Below, piece after piece: positions 1 to 6,974 of a stretch of 37,878 nt of DNA. The DNA is from Syntrophorhabdales bacterium (GTDB taxonomy: Bacteria; Desulfobacterota; Syntrophorhabdia; Syntrophorhabdales; WCHB1-27): positions 1 through 37,878 of the forward strand of contig DATKNH010000024.1 of assembly GCA_035541455.1 (NCBI GenBank). Reading direction: 5' to 3'. The notes below the pieces were generated by a model that ran no database searches, had not been told where the DNA came from, and saw only the letters and a list, made by a program, of their open reading frames with translations. The position numbers were made by a program, and so were the translations under genes. Numbering within the stretch: position 1 is the stretch's first letter; each line of letters opens with the position of its first letter.

Positions 1-79
1 ACTAGTCATGATGCATATTCGTCAAGAAGAATCATCTCCATGGTCGCGCGGTCCAGGCACTATGCGATTCTATTTTTAC

Positions 80-107
80 TTGACTTTCCTGCCACGATTA
101 GTACACT
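80..107 (+). promoter_or_regulatory. Candidate sigma-70 promoter of lexA
   Basis: TTGACT at 80-85, a 16-base spacer and TACACT at 102-107 give a good -35/-10 pair. The expected transcript start is about 113-116, at or just before the lexA ATG at 117, so the mRNA may be leaderless. The pentamer TAGTA occurs twice at 14-base spacing (99-103 and 113-117) around the -10 and start codon. It could be part of a LexA operator, but this matches no operator consensus I can name with confidence. Confidence 0.5.
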
Positions 108-116
108 TATTCTAGT

Positions 117-746
117 ATGGGGTCACAGACGCGGGCAAGGGTTCTTCAGTTCATCCGCAGATTCCGGGAGAAAAAGGGCTACGCACCAACGGTGAGGGAG
201 ATTGCCGAAGGGTGCAAGATCAGCAGCCCTTCAGTGGTGCAGTATCACCTCGATTCGCTTGAGCAGGAAGGATTAATCAGCCGTGCCCGGGAAAAATTCC
301 GGAGCATCAATCTCGCCAAGGAAAAGAACGCAGAGGAGGGGCAGACGGAGATTCCCCTTCTCGGGGTGATCGCCGCAGGGCACCCCGTATGGGTCCCCCC
401 GGCTGATACATGGGATACAGCCGGGGAGCACATTGCAGTCTCAGCCCAGATGGTGCAAGGGAAGAAAAACATTTATGCCTTGCGCGTGCGGGGCAACTCC
501 ATGGTCGATGCAATGATTGCAGATGGCGACATCGTAATCATGGAACCGGCAAAGAGGGTCAGCAACGGAGACGTTGTTGCGGCCTGGCTCAAAAATGAGC
601 AGGAGATCACCCTCAAGAAGATCCATTTCGAAGGCGGGCAGGTTCGCCTGCAGCCGTGCAATCCTTACATGATGCCCATCTATCATAAAGCCGACAACGT
701 TGAGATCCAGGGAAAAGTCATCGCAGTAATCCGGGTACACGCATAG
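117..746 (+). CDS. lexA: LexA SOS repressor/autoprotease
   Basis: This is a transcriptional repressor of the DNA-damage (SOS) regulon that cleaves itself when RecA is activated. Residues 1-65 form the winged helix-turn-helix (REIAEGCKISSPSVVQYHL region). Residues 80-209 are the S24 peptidase domain, with the scissile Ala87-Gly88 bond, catalytic Ser128 in GNSMVD and catalytic Lys167 in ITLKK. At 209 residues it is normal length for the family. The ATG at 117 is effectively forced because an in-frame TAG lies at 99-101. No Shine-Dalgarno sequence precedes it, and the predicted transcript start is almost at the ATG, consistent with a leaderless message. It is a single gene, convergent with the ligase gene downstream. 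Confidence 0.95.
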   Translation: MGSQTRARVLQFIRRFREKKGYAPTVREIAEGCKISSPSVVQYHLDSLEQEGLISRAREKFRSINLAKEKNAEEGQTEIPLLGVIAAGHPVWVPPADTWDTAGEHIAVSAQMVQGKKNIYALRVRGNSMVDAMIADGDIVIMEPAKRVSNGDVVAAWLKNEQEITLKKIHFEGGQVRLQPCNPYMMPIYHKADNVEIQGKVIAVIRVHA

Positions 747-832
747 GAAATCTTGCTGTGATCAGCGCTCGCTTTGCCCGTCTGCGTGCACCTGCGATGG
801 ATACATCCCTATCCTCTATCATTCCTCGAGCC

Positions 833-853
833 GTGAGCCATTAGTCGTGAGCC
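833..853. repeat. Degenerate GTGAGCC-unit repeat, single arm
   Basis: GTGAGCC occurs at 833-839 and 847-853, separated by ATTAGTC, which gives a 7-base period. The word is the same family as the inverted-arm elements at 2467, 5766 and 23563, but no inverted partner arm is visible here. It lies in the gap between the convergent lexA and ligase genes and is probably a decayed copy. Confidence 0.4.
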
Positions 854-860
854 AGTTCTC

Positions 861-2438
861 TTAGCGCAGCTTGAATCGCTGTATCTTGCCGGTCGCGCTC
901 TTCGGCAGCTCGGGGATGAACTCTATCCACCTCGGGTATTTGAATTTGGCCAACCGGTCGAGCGCCCACTTCTTTAACTCTTCAGCCAGTTCTTCGGAAG
1001 CCGAAAAACCTTCGCGAAGCACCACGTAGGCCACGGGCTTCACCAGGTCCTGCTCGTCCCTGCGCCCCACGACCGCGACCTCAAGCACGGCGGGATGACC
1101 GCTCAGGCAGTTCTCCACTTCCAGCGGTGAAACCCATATGCCGCCCACTTTCAGCATGTCGTCCGCACGGCCCGCAGCATAATAGAAACCGTCCTTGTCT
1201 GCAAAATACTTGTCGCCGGTGTTTATCCACTCGCCCTGCATGGTCTGACGCGTCTTCTCACGCTTCCTCCAGTAGGCCTGGGCTGCACTGTCGCCTTTGA
1301 CGAGCAATGTTCCTATCTCGCCCTGCGGCACCTCTGCGCCCTCTTCATCGACGATCTTGAGCTCGTAACCCGGAACGGCCTTGCCGGTGGAGCCGGGCCG
1401 CAGATCGTCGAGGCGGTTCGACAGGAATATATGGAGCATTTCCGTGGAGCCGATGCCATCGAGTATGCTCACACCAAAGCGCTCCTTCCATCGTGTAAAA
1501 ATATCTACGGGCAGCGCTTCGCCTGCGGACACGCACACACGAACGGATGAGAGCTCGTGGGTCGAGTTGGGATCGGGCTTGGTTCCCCGCTCCTTATCCT
1601 GTTTTTCTTTGTAAGCGAGCATCTGACCATAGAGCGTGGGCACACCAAAAAAGACTGTTGGCCTGAACTTTTCCAGATATCTGAACATGGTCTCGGGGGT
1701 AGGCCTGCCCGGGTTGAGCACGCTTGCGGCCCCTGCGGACATCGGCAGGTACATGCCATTGCCCAGTCCGTACGCGAAGAAAAGCCGCGCCCCGGAAAAA
1801 CAGATATCATCTTCGGTAAGCTGGAGCACGTTCTGCCCGTAGCTCTGGGAAGCAACCACCATATCGTACTGGGAGTGTACCGCACCCTTGGGAGAACCGG
1901 TGGAACCAGAACTGTAGAGCCAGAAGCCCACGTCGTCCTTTGTGGTAAATTCGGTCTTGAGGGTCGCCGGAGCCCGCCAGTACATCTGTTTAAAGGGCGG
2001 GTACGCCCCTTGTGTTTCCGAGATAACGATGAGGTCCCGCAAATAATGGAGCTCACCGCTGATCTGTTTGATAATCGGTATGAATTCGTCTGAAATGACA
2101 AGCACTCGTGCACGGCTGTCGTTCAGGTAATATTCATAGTCCTCCGGCGTGAGCATTGTGTTCACCGGTATCGGTACTGCGCCTATCCTGATGGCTCCCC
2201 AGAAAATAGCGTAGAACTGAGGGACGTCGAGCATGAGGATCAGGATTCGATCGTCGAACCGGACGCCGAGGTCACGCAGCGCGTTGGCCGTTTTGTTTGT
2301 TACCTTCTGGATATCATTGTACGTGTAATTGCGGTGCTCAGTATAAATAGCCACCTTATGCCCGCGCCCCTGCCTGATGTTGCGGTCAACAAAGTAGTCA
2401 GCCGCGTTGAAAAACTCCTGAGTCTGTCCGTGAATCAT
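861..2438 (-). CDS. Aryl-CoA ligase, benzoate-CoA ligase family (AMP-forming)
   Basis: An ANL-superfamily acyl-adenylating enzyme that would activate an aromatic (or related) carboxylic acid to its CoA thioester with ATP, the entry step of anaerobic aromatic degradation. The phosphate-binding motif YSSGSTGSPKG spans about residues 175-185. The acyl-adenylate region GIGSTEMLH lies near residue 340. The hinge and C-terminal domain end in PKSATGKIQRFKLR, where Lys518 is the usual adenylation lysine. The HSQYD segment after the P-loop and the length of 525 residues fit the benzoate/4-hydroxybenzoate-CoA ligase branch rather than long-chain fatty acyl-CoA synthetases. The ATG at 2438 is preceded by AGGAGG about 8 bases upstream. 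The exact substrate cannot be read from the sequence. An inverted-repeat element separates it from the gene downstream. Confidence 0.85.
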   Translation of the reverse strand: MIHGQTQEFFNAADYFVDRNIRQGRGHKVAIYTEHRNYTYNDIQKVTNKTANALRDLGVRFDDRILILMLDVPQFYAIFWGAIRIGAVPIPVNTMLTPEDYEYYLNDSRARVLVISDEFIPIIKQISGELHYLRDLIVISETQGAYPPFKQMYWRAPATLKTEFTTKDDVGFWLYSSGSTGSPKGAVHSQYDMVVASQSYGQNVLQLTEDDICFSGARLFFAYGLGNGMYLPMSAGAASVLNPGRPTPETMFRYLEKFRPTVFFGVPTLYGQMLAYKEKQDKERGTKPDPNSTHELSSVRVCVSAGEALPVDIFTRWKERFGVSILDGIGSTEMLHIFLSNRLDDLRPGSTGKAVPGYELKIVDEEGAEVPQGEIGTLLVKGDSAAQAYWRKREKTRQTMQGEWINTGDKYFADKDGFYYAAGRADDMLKVGGIWVSPLEVENCLSGHPAVLEVAVVGRRDEQDLVKPVAYVVLREGFSASEELAEELKKWALDRLAKFKYPRWIEFIPELPKSATGKIQRFKLR

Positions 2439-2466
2439 GTGTTGCCTCCTTCGGTGAAAGTTAAAA

Positions 2467-2610
2467 GTTAGCAGTCAGCAGTGAGCAGTGTTGATAAAGA
2501 TCGGAATCAAACGTGAGCAGTCCGAGTTGACGATGTAACTACGCGGTCACACTGCATTTCGCTTTTCGCAGCTTACGATGCCTTTAAACTGCTTACTGCT
2601 CGCTGCTTAC
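2467..2610. repeat. Inverted tandem-unit element, GTGAGCA family (copy 1)
   Basis: The left arm at 2467-2489 reads GTTAGCA, GTCAGCA, GTGAGCA, GT. The right arm at 2588-2610 is the inverse: AC, TGCTTAC, TGCTCGC, TGCTTAC. The arms match at about 19 of 23 positions across a 98-base spacer. The element fills most of the gap between the ligase and the MBL nuclease, both on the minus strand, and would form a long hairpin in the transcript. It is the same family as the elements at 5766-5940 and 23563-23646. Confidence 0.75.
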
Positions 2611-2623
2611 GGCTTGCTAAAAT

Positions 2624-4009
2624 CTATATCTCAAACTGCTCTCCTTTGCTTGGTACGTGAGTCACCAATCCCAGCCTCTCCTTGACTATGCTCTCAAACT
2701 CCAGGGCTGTCTTTTCTTCGCCGTGCACTATGAACACTTCGGGCTTGCTCGTAAAGGAGCCCAGCCACTCCAGCAGTTCCTTCTGGTCTGCATGAGCAGA
2801 AAAGCCGCCGATAGTGTAGATCGCAGCCTTGACAGCTATTCCTTCGCCGAGGACACGCACGCGCTTTGCTCCGTCGACGATCCTGCGTCCGAGGGTGCCC
2901 CGGGCCTGAAAGCCCGTGAAGATGACGCTGCACTCAGGCCTCCACAGGTTATGCTTGAGATGGTGAGCGATCCTGCCGCCCTCGCACATGCCGCTGCCTG
3001 CCATGATGATAACACCCGACTTTATACGGTTGATCTCCTGCGAATCAGCCACCGTTTTCGTGAAATGGATCCGGACTGCCCTTCCCTTGTATTGGATCTG
3101 GAAAAGCTTTTTCGCTTCTTCGCCGAAGTATTCTCTGTGAGAAAGATAGACGTTGGTGGCCTCTTCGGCAAGGGGGCTGTCCACGTAAAGGTCCATGGGC
3201 TCCAGCTTCCCTTCTCTCACCAGATCGTTTAGTATATACATTACGTCCTGCGTCCGGCCCACCGCGAATGTCGGCATCAGAACATTCCCGCCCTTCTGGA
3301 ACGTCAGTTTAATGGCGGCGGCAAGCTCGTCGATGCTCTGTTCCAGGCCCTTGTGAAACCGGTTCCCATAGGTGGACTCCATGACCACGTAATCGGCGGT
3401 CAGCGTGTATTCCGGGTCCTCGATGATCAGGTTCCCCTTCTTGCCGATATCCCCGGAAAAAACGATTTTCTTCTGGCCGCGGTCCGACGGATACCAAAGT
3501 TCAAACGAACCGGACCCGAGAATATGACCCGCGTCCACGAAGAGATATTTCATCCCGTTTCCCAGATCATTCGTTTCATCGTACATAACAGGCCTTAGAT
3601 ACCTCATAGAGGTTTTGACGTCATTCTCCGTGTAAAGGGGCTCAAAAACCTGTTCCTTTCCTGTGCGAAACGATTTCTTTGTCATCCACTCCGCGTCCTT
3701 TTCCTGGATGTGAGCGGAATCGAGGAGCATAATCCTGATCAGATCCGCGGTAGCCGTGGTGGTTATAATCTTTCCCTTGAACCCGTCATTCACAAGTTTT
3801 GGTATCAATCCGGAATGGTCCAGGTGGGCATGCGTCAGAAAGAGGCATTCAATGTCGGCAGGATTGAAAGAGAAAGGGGCCCGGTTTGCGTCATCCGCCG
3901 CCTCTCCCTGCTGCATGCCGCAATCCACAAGAAACTGCCTCTCGCCCACGGTCAAATGAAAGCAGGAACCGGTAACCTGCCGGGCAGCGCCGACAAATGC
4001 AATCTTCAT
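2624..4009 (-). CDS. MBL-fold beta-CASP RNA-processing exonuclease
   Basis: A metallo-beta-lactamase/beta-CASP protein of the CPSF/YSH1-like group, predicted to be a zinc-dependent RNA nuclease. The first metal motif HAHLDH is at residues 60-65, a later ligand His is in DAGHILGSG and the ligand Asp is in FSGDIGKKG. The beta-CASP domain occupies roughly residues 200-380, with GSGMCEGGRI and the RMMBL-type C-terminus FSAHADQKELLEW and VHGEE. At 461 residues it is full length. The ATG at 4009 follows AAGGGGG. It has its own likely promoter at 4155-4183. The RNA target is unknown. The family is widespread in anaerobes, and nothing links it to the neighbouring ligase beyond strand. Confidence 0.9.
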   Translation of the reverse strand: MKIAFVGAARQVTGSCFHLTVGERQFLVDCGMQQGEAADDANRAPFSFNPADIECLFLTHAHLDHSGLIPKLVNDGFKGKIITTTATADLIRIMLLDSAHIQEKDAEWMTKKSFRTGKEQVFEPLYTENDVKTSMRYLRPVMYDETNDLGNGMKYLFVDAGHILGSGSFELWYPSDRGQKKIVFSGDIGKKGNLIIEDPEYTLTADYVVMESTYGNRFHKGLEQSIDELAAAIKLTFQKGGNVLMPTFAVGRTQDVMYILNDLVREGKLEPMDLYVDSPLAEEATNVYLSHREYFGEEAKKLFQIQYKGRAVRIHFTKTVADSQEINRIKSGVIIMAGSGMCEGGRIAHHLKHNLWRPECSVIFTGFQARGTLGRRIVDGAKRVRVLGEGIAVKAAIYTIGGFSAHADQKELLEWLGSFTSKPEVFIVHGEEKTALEFESIVKERLGLVTHVPSKGEQFEI

Positions 4010-4154
4010 GCGAACCCCCTTGAAATGCAGCCCTCGATTATATCCTCAATCAGAAAGCAGACGCAACCTGCGGTAGACTCACGACGCCGGAAGATATGGC
4101 TCACTATTTAAAGGTATACGGAGCCTCCGGATCGATTTCTATTTTCCTCAGCGG

Positions 4155-4183
4155 ATTATATATTGCTGTATGCGTCTTCCCAA
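4155..4183 (-). promoter_or_regulatory. Candidate sigma-70 promoter for the MBL nuclease
   Basis: On the minus strand TTGGGA (4178-4183), 17 bases and a perfect TATAAT (4155-4160). It lies about 145 bases upstream of the nuclease start, leaving a long leader in which no clear structure was seen. Confidence 0.4.
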
Positions 4184-4184
4184 C

Positions 4185-4202
4185 GGACCAGGCTCATGGT
4201 CC
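4185..4202 (-). terminator. Short hairpin after rubrerythrin
   Basis: GGACCA, a 6-base loop and TGGTCC form a perfect 6-bp stem just past the rubrerythrin stop codon. There is no T-run on the minus strand, so this is at best a weak or factor-dependent terminator. Confidence 0.25.
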
Positions 4203-4216
4203 CCGGTTGACGCGTA

Positions 4217-4792
4217 TCAATAGCCCTCTTCACTCACCTCGAAGTAGGCCTTTGGATGGGCACAGGCCGGGCACGATTCCGGTGCGGTGAGGCCCTCGTG
4301 CAGGTACCCGCAGTTCCTGCACCGCCAGGTCACCTTCGTATCTCTCCTGAAGGCCGTACCCGCTGCGATAGTGTCGAGCAGGGCGAGATATCTTTTTTCG
4401 TGTCCTGTTTCAGCAACCGATATCATCCTGAAGACTCGTGCTATATCAGGGAAACCTTCCTTCTCCGCTACTTCAGCGAAATCGGGGTAAAGAGTCCCCC
4501 ATTCCATACGTTCACCGGCTGCAGCCGCTTTCAGGTTCTCTTCTGTCGTTCCTACCGGGCCGGCAGGATACGAGGCGTTTATTTCAACGTCGCCCCCCTG
4601 GAGGAAGCTGAAAAATCTCTTCGCGTGTTCCTTCTCATTGTCGGCTGTATCTGCGAAAACCCATGCGACCCGTTCGTACCCCTCTTTCTTTGCTTGAGAG
4701 GAAAAAAAGGTGTACCGGTTCCTCGCCTGCGACTCGCCTGCAAATGCCTTCAACAAATTCTTTTCCGTCTGCGATCCTTTTAACGTCGCCAT
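4217..4792 (-). CDS. rbr: Rubrerythrin
   Basis: A non-haem di-iron peroxidase of the anaerobic oxidative-stress response that reduces hydrogen peroxide with electrons from rubredoxin or NADH systems; cytoplasmic. Residues 1-145 are the ferritin-like four-helix domain. Its iron ligands are Glu20, Glu53 and His56 (DNEKEH), Glu94 and Glu97 (GERMEW), and Glu128 and His131 (AETGHEKRY). Residues 155-185 are the C-terminal rubredoxin-like domain, with Cys158-x2-Cys161 and Cys174-x2-Cys177. At 191 residues it is the classical two-domain length. It is transcribed from the promoter at 4832-4860, divergent from the SDR gene. Its presence supports a strict anaerobe. Confidence 0.95.
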   Translation of the reverse strand: MATLKGSQTEKNLLKAFAGESQARNRYTFFSSQAKKEGYERVAWVFADTADNEKEHAKRFFSFLQGGDVEINASYPAGPVGTTEENLKAAAAGERMEWGTLYPDFAEVAEKEGFPDIARVFRMISVAETGHEKRYLALLDTIAAGTAFRRDTKVTWRCRNCGYLHEGLTAPESCPACAHPKAYFEVSEEGY

Positions 4793-4831
4793 AGTTTGCC
4801 CCCGCTCTTTTGTCTCGATTTTGTCAATAGT

Positions 4832-4860
4832 AGTATATGGCCGAATCAGTTACCTGTAAA
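4832..4860 (-). promoter_or_regulatory. Strong sigma-70 promoter of rubrerythrin
   Basis: On the minus strand TTTACA (4855-4860), exactly 17 bases and TATACT (4832-4837), with the start of transcription expected about 4825, roughly 30 bases before the ATG. No operator was recognised. Confidence 0.7.
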
Positions 4861-4890
4861 GAGTGTGGCGGTCTGTACTTCTACAGTTTC

Positions 4891-4919
4891 TTGAAAGCTG
4901 GCAGCACGGGCTTTATAAT
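4891..4919 (+). promoter_or_regulatory. Strong sigma-70 promoter of the SDR gene
   Basis: TTGAAA (4891-4896), exactly 17 bases and a perfect TATAAT (4914-4919). Transcription would start about 4926, about 75 bases before the ATG at 5001. It is arranged back to back with the rubrerythrin promoter. Confidence 0.65.
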
Positions 4920-5000
4920 GTGCTCTGCGCTCGGGAGGCTTATAGCACTTCAATCACGGGCAGGAAGTAGAACGGGTACAAGGAAGGAAGGTATTCTCCT

Positions 5001-5753
5001 ATGAAACTCAATAACAAAGTTGCATTCGTGACCGGCGCAGCAGGCGCCGGCATAGGCAAGGCATGCGCGCGGCTCCTTGCAAGAGAAGGAGCAAGGGTGG
5101 TCGTAGCAGACGCTCATGAGGAGCGTTCCCGCTCTGTGGCCCAGGAGATTGCGAATGAAATAGGTGTTGAAGCGCTGGGTGTCGCATGCGACGTTACACA
5201 AAAAGGTGCCGTTGATTCGGCAGTGAAGGCAGCATTAGATGCATTCGGTTCGATCGACATCCTCGTCAACAACGCGGGCACCAACCGGCCCACGCAGGTT
5301 ATCGATATGACCGATGAGCAGTGGGATCTGGTGCTTAACACGACGCTCAGAGGAACGTTCTATTGCTGCCGTGCAGTATTGCCTTCGATGATCAGGCAGG
5401 GCTCGGGCCGGATAGTGAACATAGGCTCCACAGCAGCCTTCATGGGTCTCGCTGCAGGTCACGCTCACTATGCCGCAGCAAAAGCAGGACTGACGGCGTT
5501 CACCAGATGTCTCGCCATGGAGGCTGCCGCCCATTACATCACGGTTAACACCGTAGCTCCGAGCTTTATATACAACGAGTTTATTCCGCACATCTACCCG
5601 CAAGAGGAAATAACGAGAATGGAGGACATGATCCCCTACCCCAGAAAGGGAACACCCGAGGACGTGGCACAAACTGTTCTCTTTCTAGCGACAGAAGGCG
5701 AGTATATCACCGGGCAGACCATCTGCGTGACCGGAGGAAGCTGGATGCGTTGA
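5001..5753 (+). CDS. SDR-family oxidoreductase (FabG-like)
   Basis: A short-chain dehydrogenase/reductase, NAD(P)(H)-dependent, cytoplasmic. The cofactor motif TGAAGAGIG spans residues 11-19, NNAG residues 90-93, and the catalytic triad is Ser143, Tyr157 and Lys161 (YAAAK). The closing segment TGQTICVTGGSWM is typical of FabG/3-hydroxyacyl dehydrogenase-like enzymes. At 250 residues it is standard length. An acidic residue after the second beta strand (VVVADAHE) suggests NAD(H) preference. The ATG at 5001 has AAGGAAGG upstream and a strong promoter at 4891-4919. The substrate is unknown; it is followed by an inverted-repeat element, so it probably forms a single-gene transcript. Confidence 0.9.
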   Translation: MKLNNKVAFVTGAAGAGIGKACARLLAREGARVVVADAHEERSRSVAQEIANEIGVEALGVACDVTQKGAVDSAVKAALDAFGSIDILVNNAGTNRPTQVIDMTDEQWDLVLNTTLRGTFYCCRAVLPSMIRQGSGRIVNIGSTAAFMGLAAGHAHYAAAKAGLTAFTRCLAMEAAAHYITVNTVAPSFIYNEFIPHIYPQEEITRMEDMIPYPRKGTPEDVAQTVLFLATEGEYITGQTICVTGGSWMR

Positions 5754-5765
5754 AAACGGTTAATG

Positions 5766-5940
5766 GTGAGCCGTGAGCAGTAAGCAGTTGATTAATATCC
5801 TGATAGCTATAAATGGCATCCGACCACTTTTGTCGTCCGGTAACCGGACTGTAGCCGCTGGTTATCGAACGTCGCTCAATTCTTACCGTCTCCTGTTCAT
5901 GGATTGCTTTCCGCGGTACACTGCTCACTGCTCACCGCTC
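5766..5940. repeat. Inverted tandem-unit element, GTGAGCA family (copy 2)
   Basis: The left arm at 5766-5788 is GTGAGCC, GTGAGCA, GTAAGCA, GT. The right arm at 5920-5940 is AC, TGCTCAC, TGCTCAC, CGCTC, inverted relative to the left. The spacer is about 131 bases with no ORF of note. The element starts 12 bases after the SDR stop codon. No gene lies in 5754-6145 apart from this element and the possible gene fragment at 5961-6089. Confidence 0.75.
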
Positions 5941-5960
5941 GATGCCCCAACACTTCCTAG

Positions 5961-6089
5961 CAGTACGAGCTGCTGCAGCGATCTGCGGGGCACATGTCGA
6001 GGGCGCGCTTCATCGGCATCTCCTACACTATCGAAGGCGCTCCGGACAGACCCGGGAAGATCGTGATACGCGGCGTCGGCACAAAATAA
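5961..6089 (+). pseudogene. Possible 3' fragment of a lost gene
   Basis: An open frame from just after a TAG (5958-5960) to a TAA at 6087-6089 ends with a protein-like stretch, FIGISYTIEGAPDRPGKIVI. The codons there look coding, but there is no convincing start or Shine-Dalgarno sequence, although an ATG exists at 5994. The product is only 32-42 residues and I cannot assign a family. It may be the end of a gene truncated when the adjacent repeat element or a deletion arose, or it may be chance. Confidence 0.25.
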
Positions 6090-6145
6090 TCGGTTACTGT
6101 TTTAAGCTCTGTGCTGGAGGGCGAATTGGTATAACAGCATAAATC

Positions 6146-6961
6146 GTGTATCATAACCTTGTGGATGCGAGCACGATACCTTTTGAGCGCTGGCACCAAG
6201 CCATAGGACGCAGAAGGTCGCGCCGCCGCTTCGATGGACAGCCCCTACCTGCCGAAGCGGAAGCGCGGATCGCGGGCCTGTGTGCGGAATTCAGGCCCTT
6301 CCCCGACGCGCGCGCGGAATTCGTTGGAAGGTCGGCCGACCTGGTTCTCAAGGGAGCTGTAGGGAACTACGGCAAGATCAGAGGAGCTCGCGCCTTTATA
6401 GCTGTCGTGGGCAATACGGAGAGCGTCCATTCAGAGGAGCGGGCAGGCTATACCGGAGAGGCCATTGTTCTGGAAGCTGTTGCCATGGGGCTGCACACAT
6501 GTTGGGTCGGCGGTCTCTTTCGTCCGGACGTTGCTGCAAGACTGGCGGACGTCCATGAGCGGGAGAAGGTTCTTTCTGTGATCCCAATCGGCCACGCGCC
6601 ACGCGATTGGTCTTTCGAAGAAAGGCTCATGACAGGCTTCGGCCGCACGCACAAGCGTAAACCGCTCTCTAAACTCCTGAAAGAGGGTGAGGATGAGCGT
6701 CTCTCTTCGTGGGCGCGAGAAGCAATCGAGGCCGCACGTCTCGCGCCATCTGCTGTCAATCGCCAGCCCTGGCGATTCAGGATAGCCGAAGACACGCTAA
6801 CCATTTCAGTTGATGATACCAAGCTTCTCCACACCATATCGAAACGGTTGGATTGCGGTATCGCAATGCTTCATATCGAGCTGGCCGCGCTCCACGCGGG
6901 CGTCCGGGGGGAATGGGAGTTCCTCGATAACCCGGGCGTCGCTGTGTTCAAGAAGACATAA
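6146..6961 (+). CDS. Nitroreductase-family protein (TM1586-like)
   Basis: Predicted FMN-binding nitroreductase-fold oxidoreductase of the compact putative-nitroreductase type with two half-domains. The Arg-rich FMN phosphate-binding segment is near residues 23-30 (RRRSRRRF). GEAIVLEAVAMGLHTCWVGG occupies about residues 108-127. A second characteristic block, AREAIEAARLAPSAVNRQPW, covers about residues 190-210. The natural electron acceptor is not known for this group. The start is GTG at 6146, the first possible start after an in-frame TAA at 6140-6142. Another GTG at 6161 is possible, and neither has a good Shine-Dalgarno sequence. It is convergent, only 13 bases apart, with the radical SAM gene. 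Confidence 0.8.
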   Translation: MYHNLVDASTIPFERWHQAIGRRRSRRRFDGQPLPAEAEARIAGLCAEFRPFPDARAEFVGRSADLVLKGAVGNYGKIRGARAFIAVVGNTESVHSEERAGYTGEAIVLEAVAMGLHTCWVGGLFRPDVAARLADVHEREKVLSVIPIGHAPRDWSFEERLMTGFGRTHKRKPLSKLLKEGEDERLSSWAREAIEAARLAPSAVNRQPWRFRIAEDTLTISVDDTKLLHTISKRLDCGIAMLHIELAALHAGVRGEWEFLDNPGVAVFKKT

Positions 6962-6974
6962 TTCGCCCTCTTAC

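Noticed and set aside
4837-5004. A 55-codon plus-strand ORF with a CKEC motif whose TGA overlaps the SDR ATG
   Set aside because: The strong SDR promoter at 4891-4919 and the rubrerythrin promoter lie inside it and it has no Shine-Dalgarno, so the region is better explained as a divergent promoter region.
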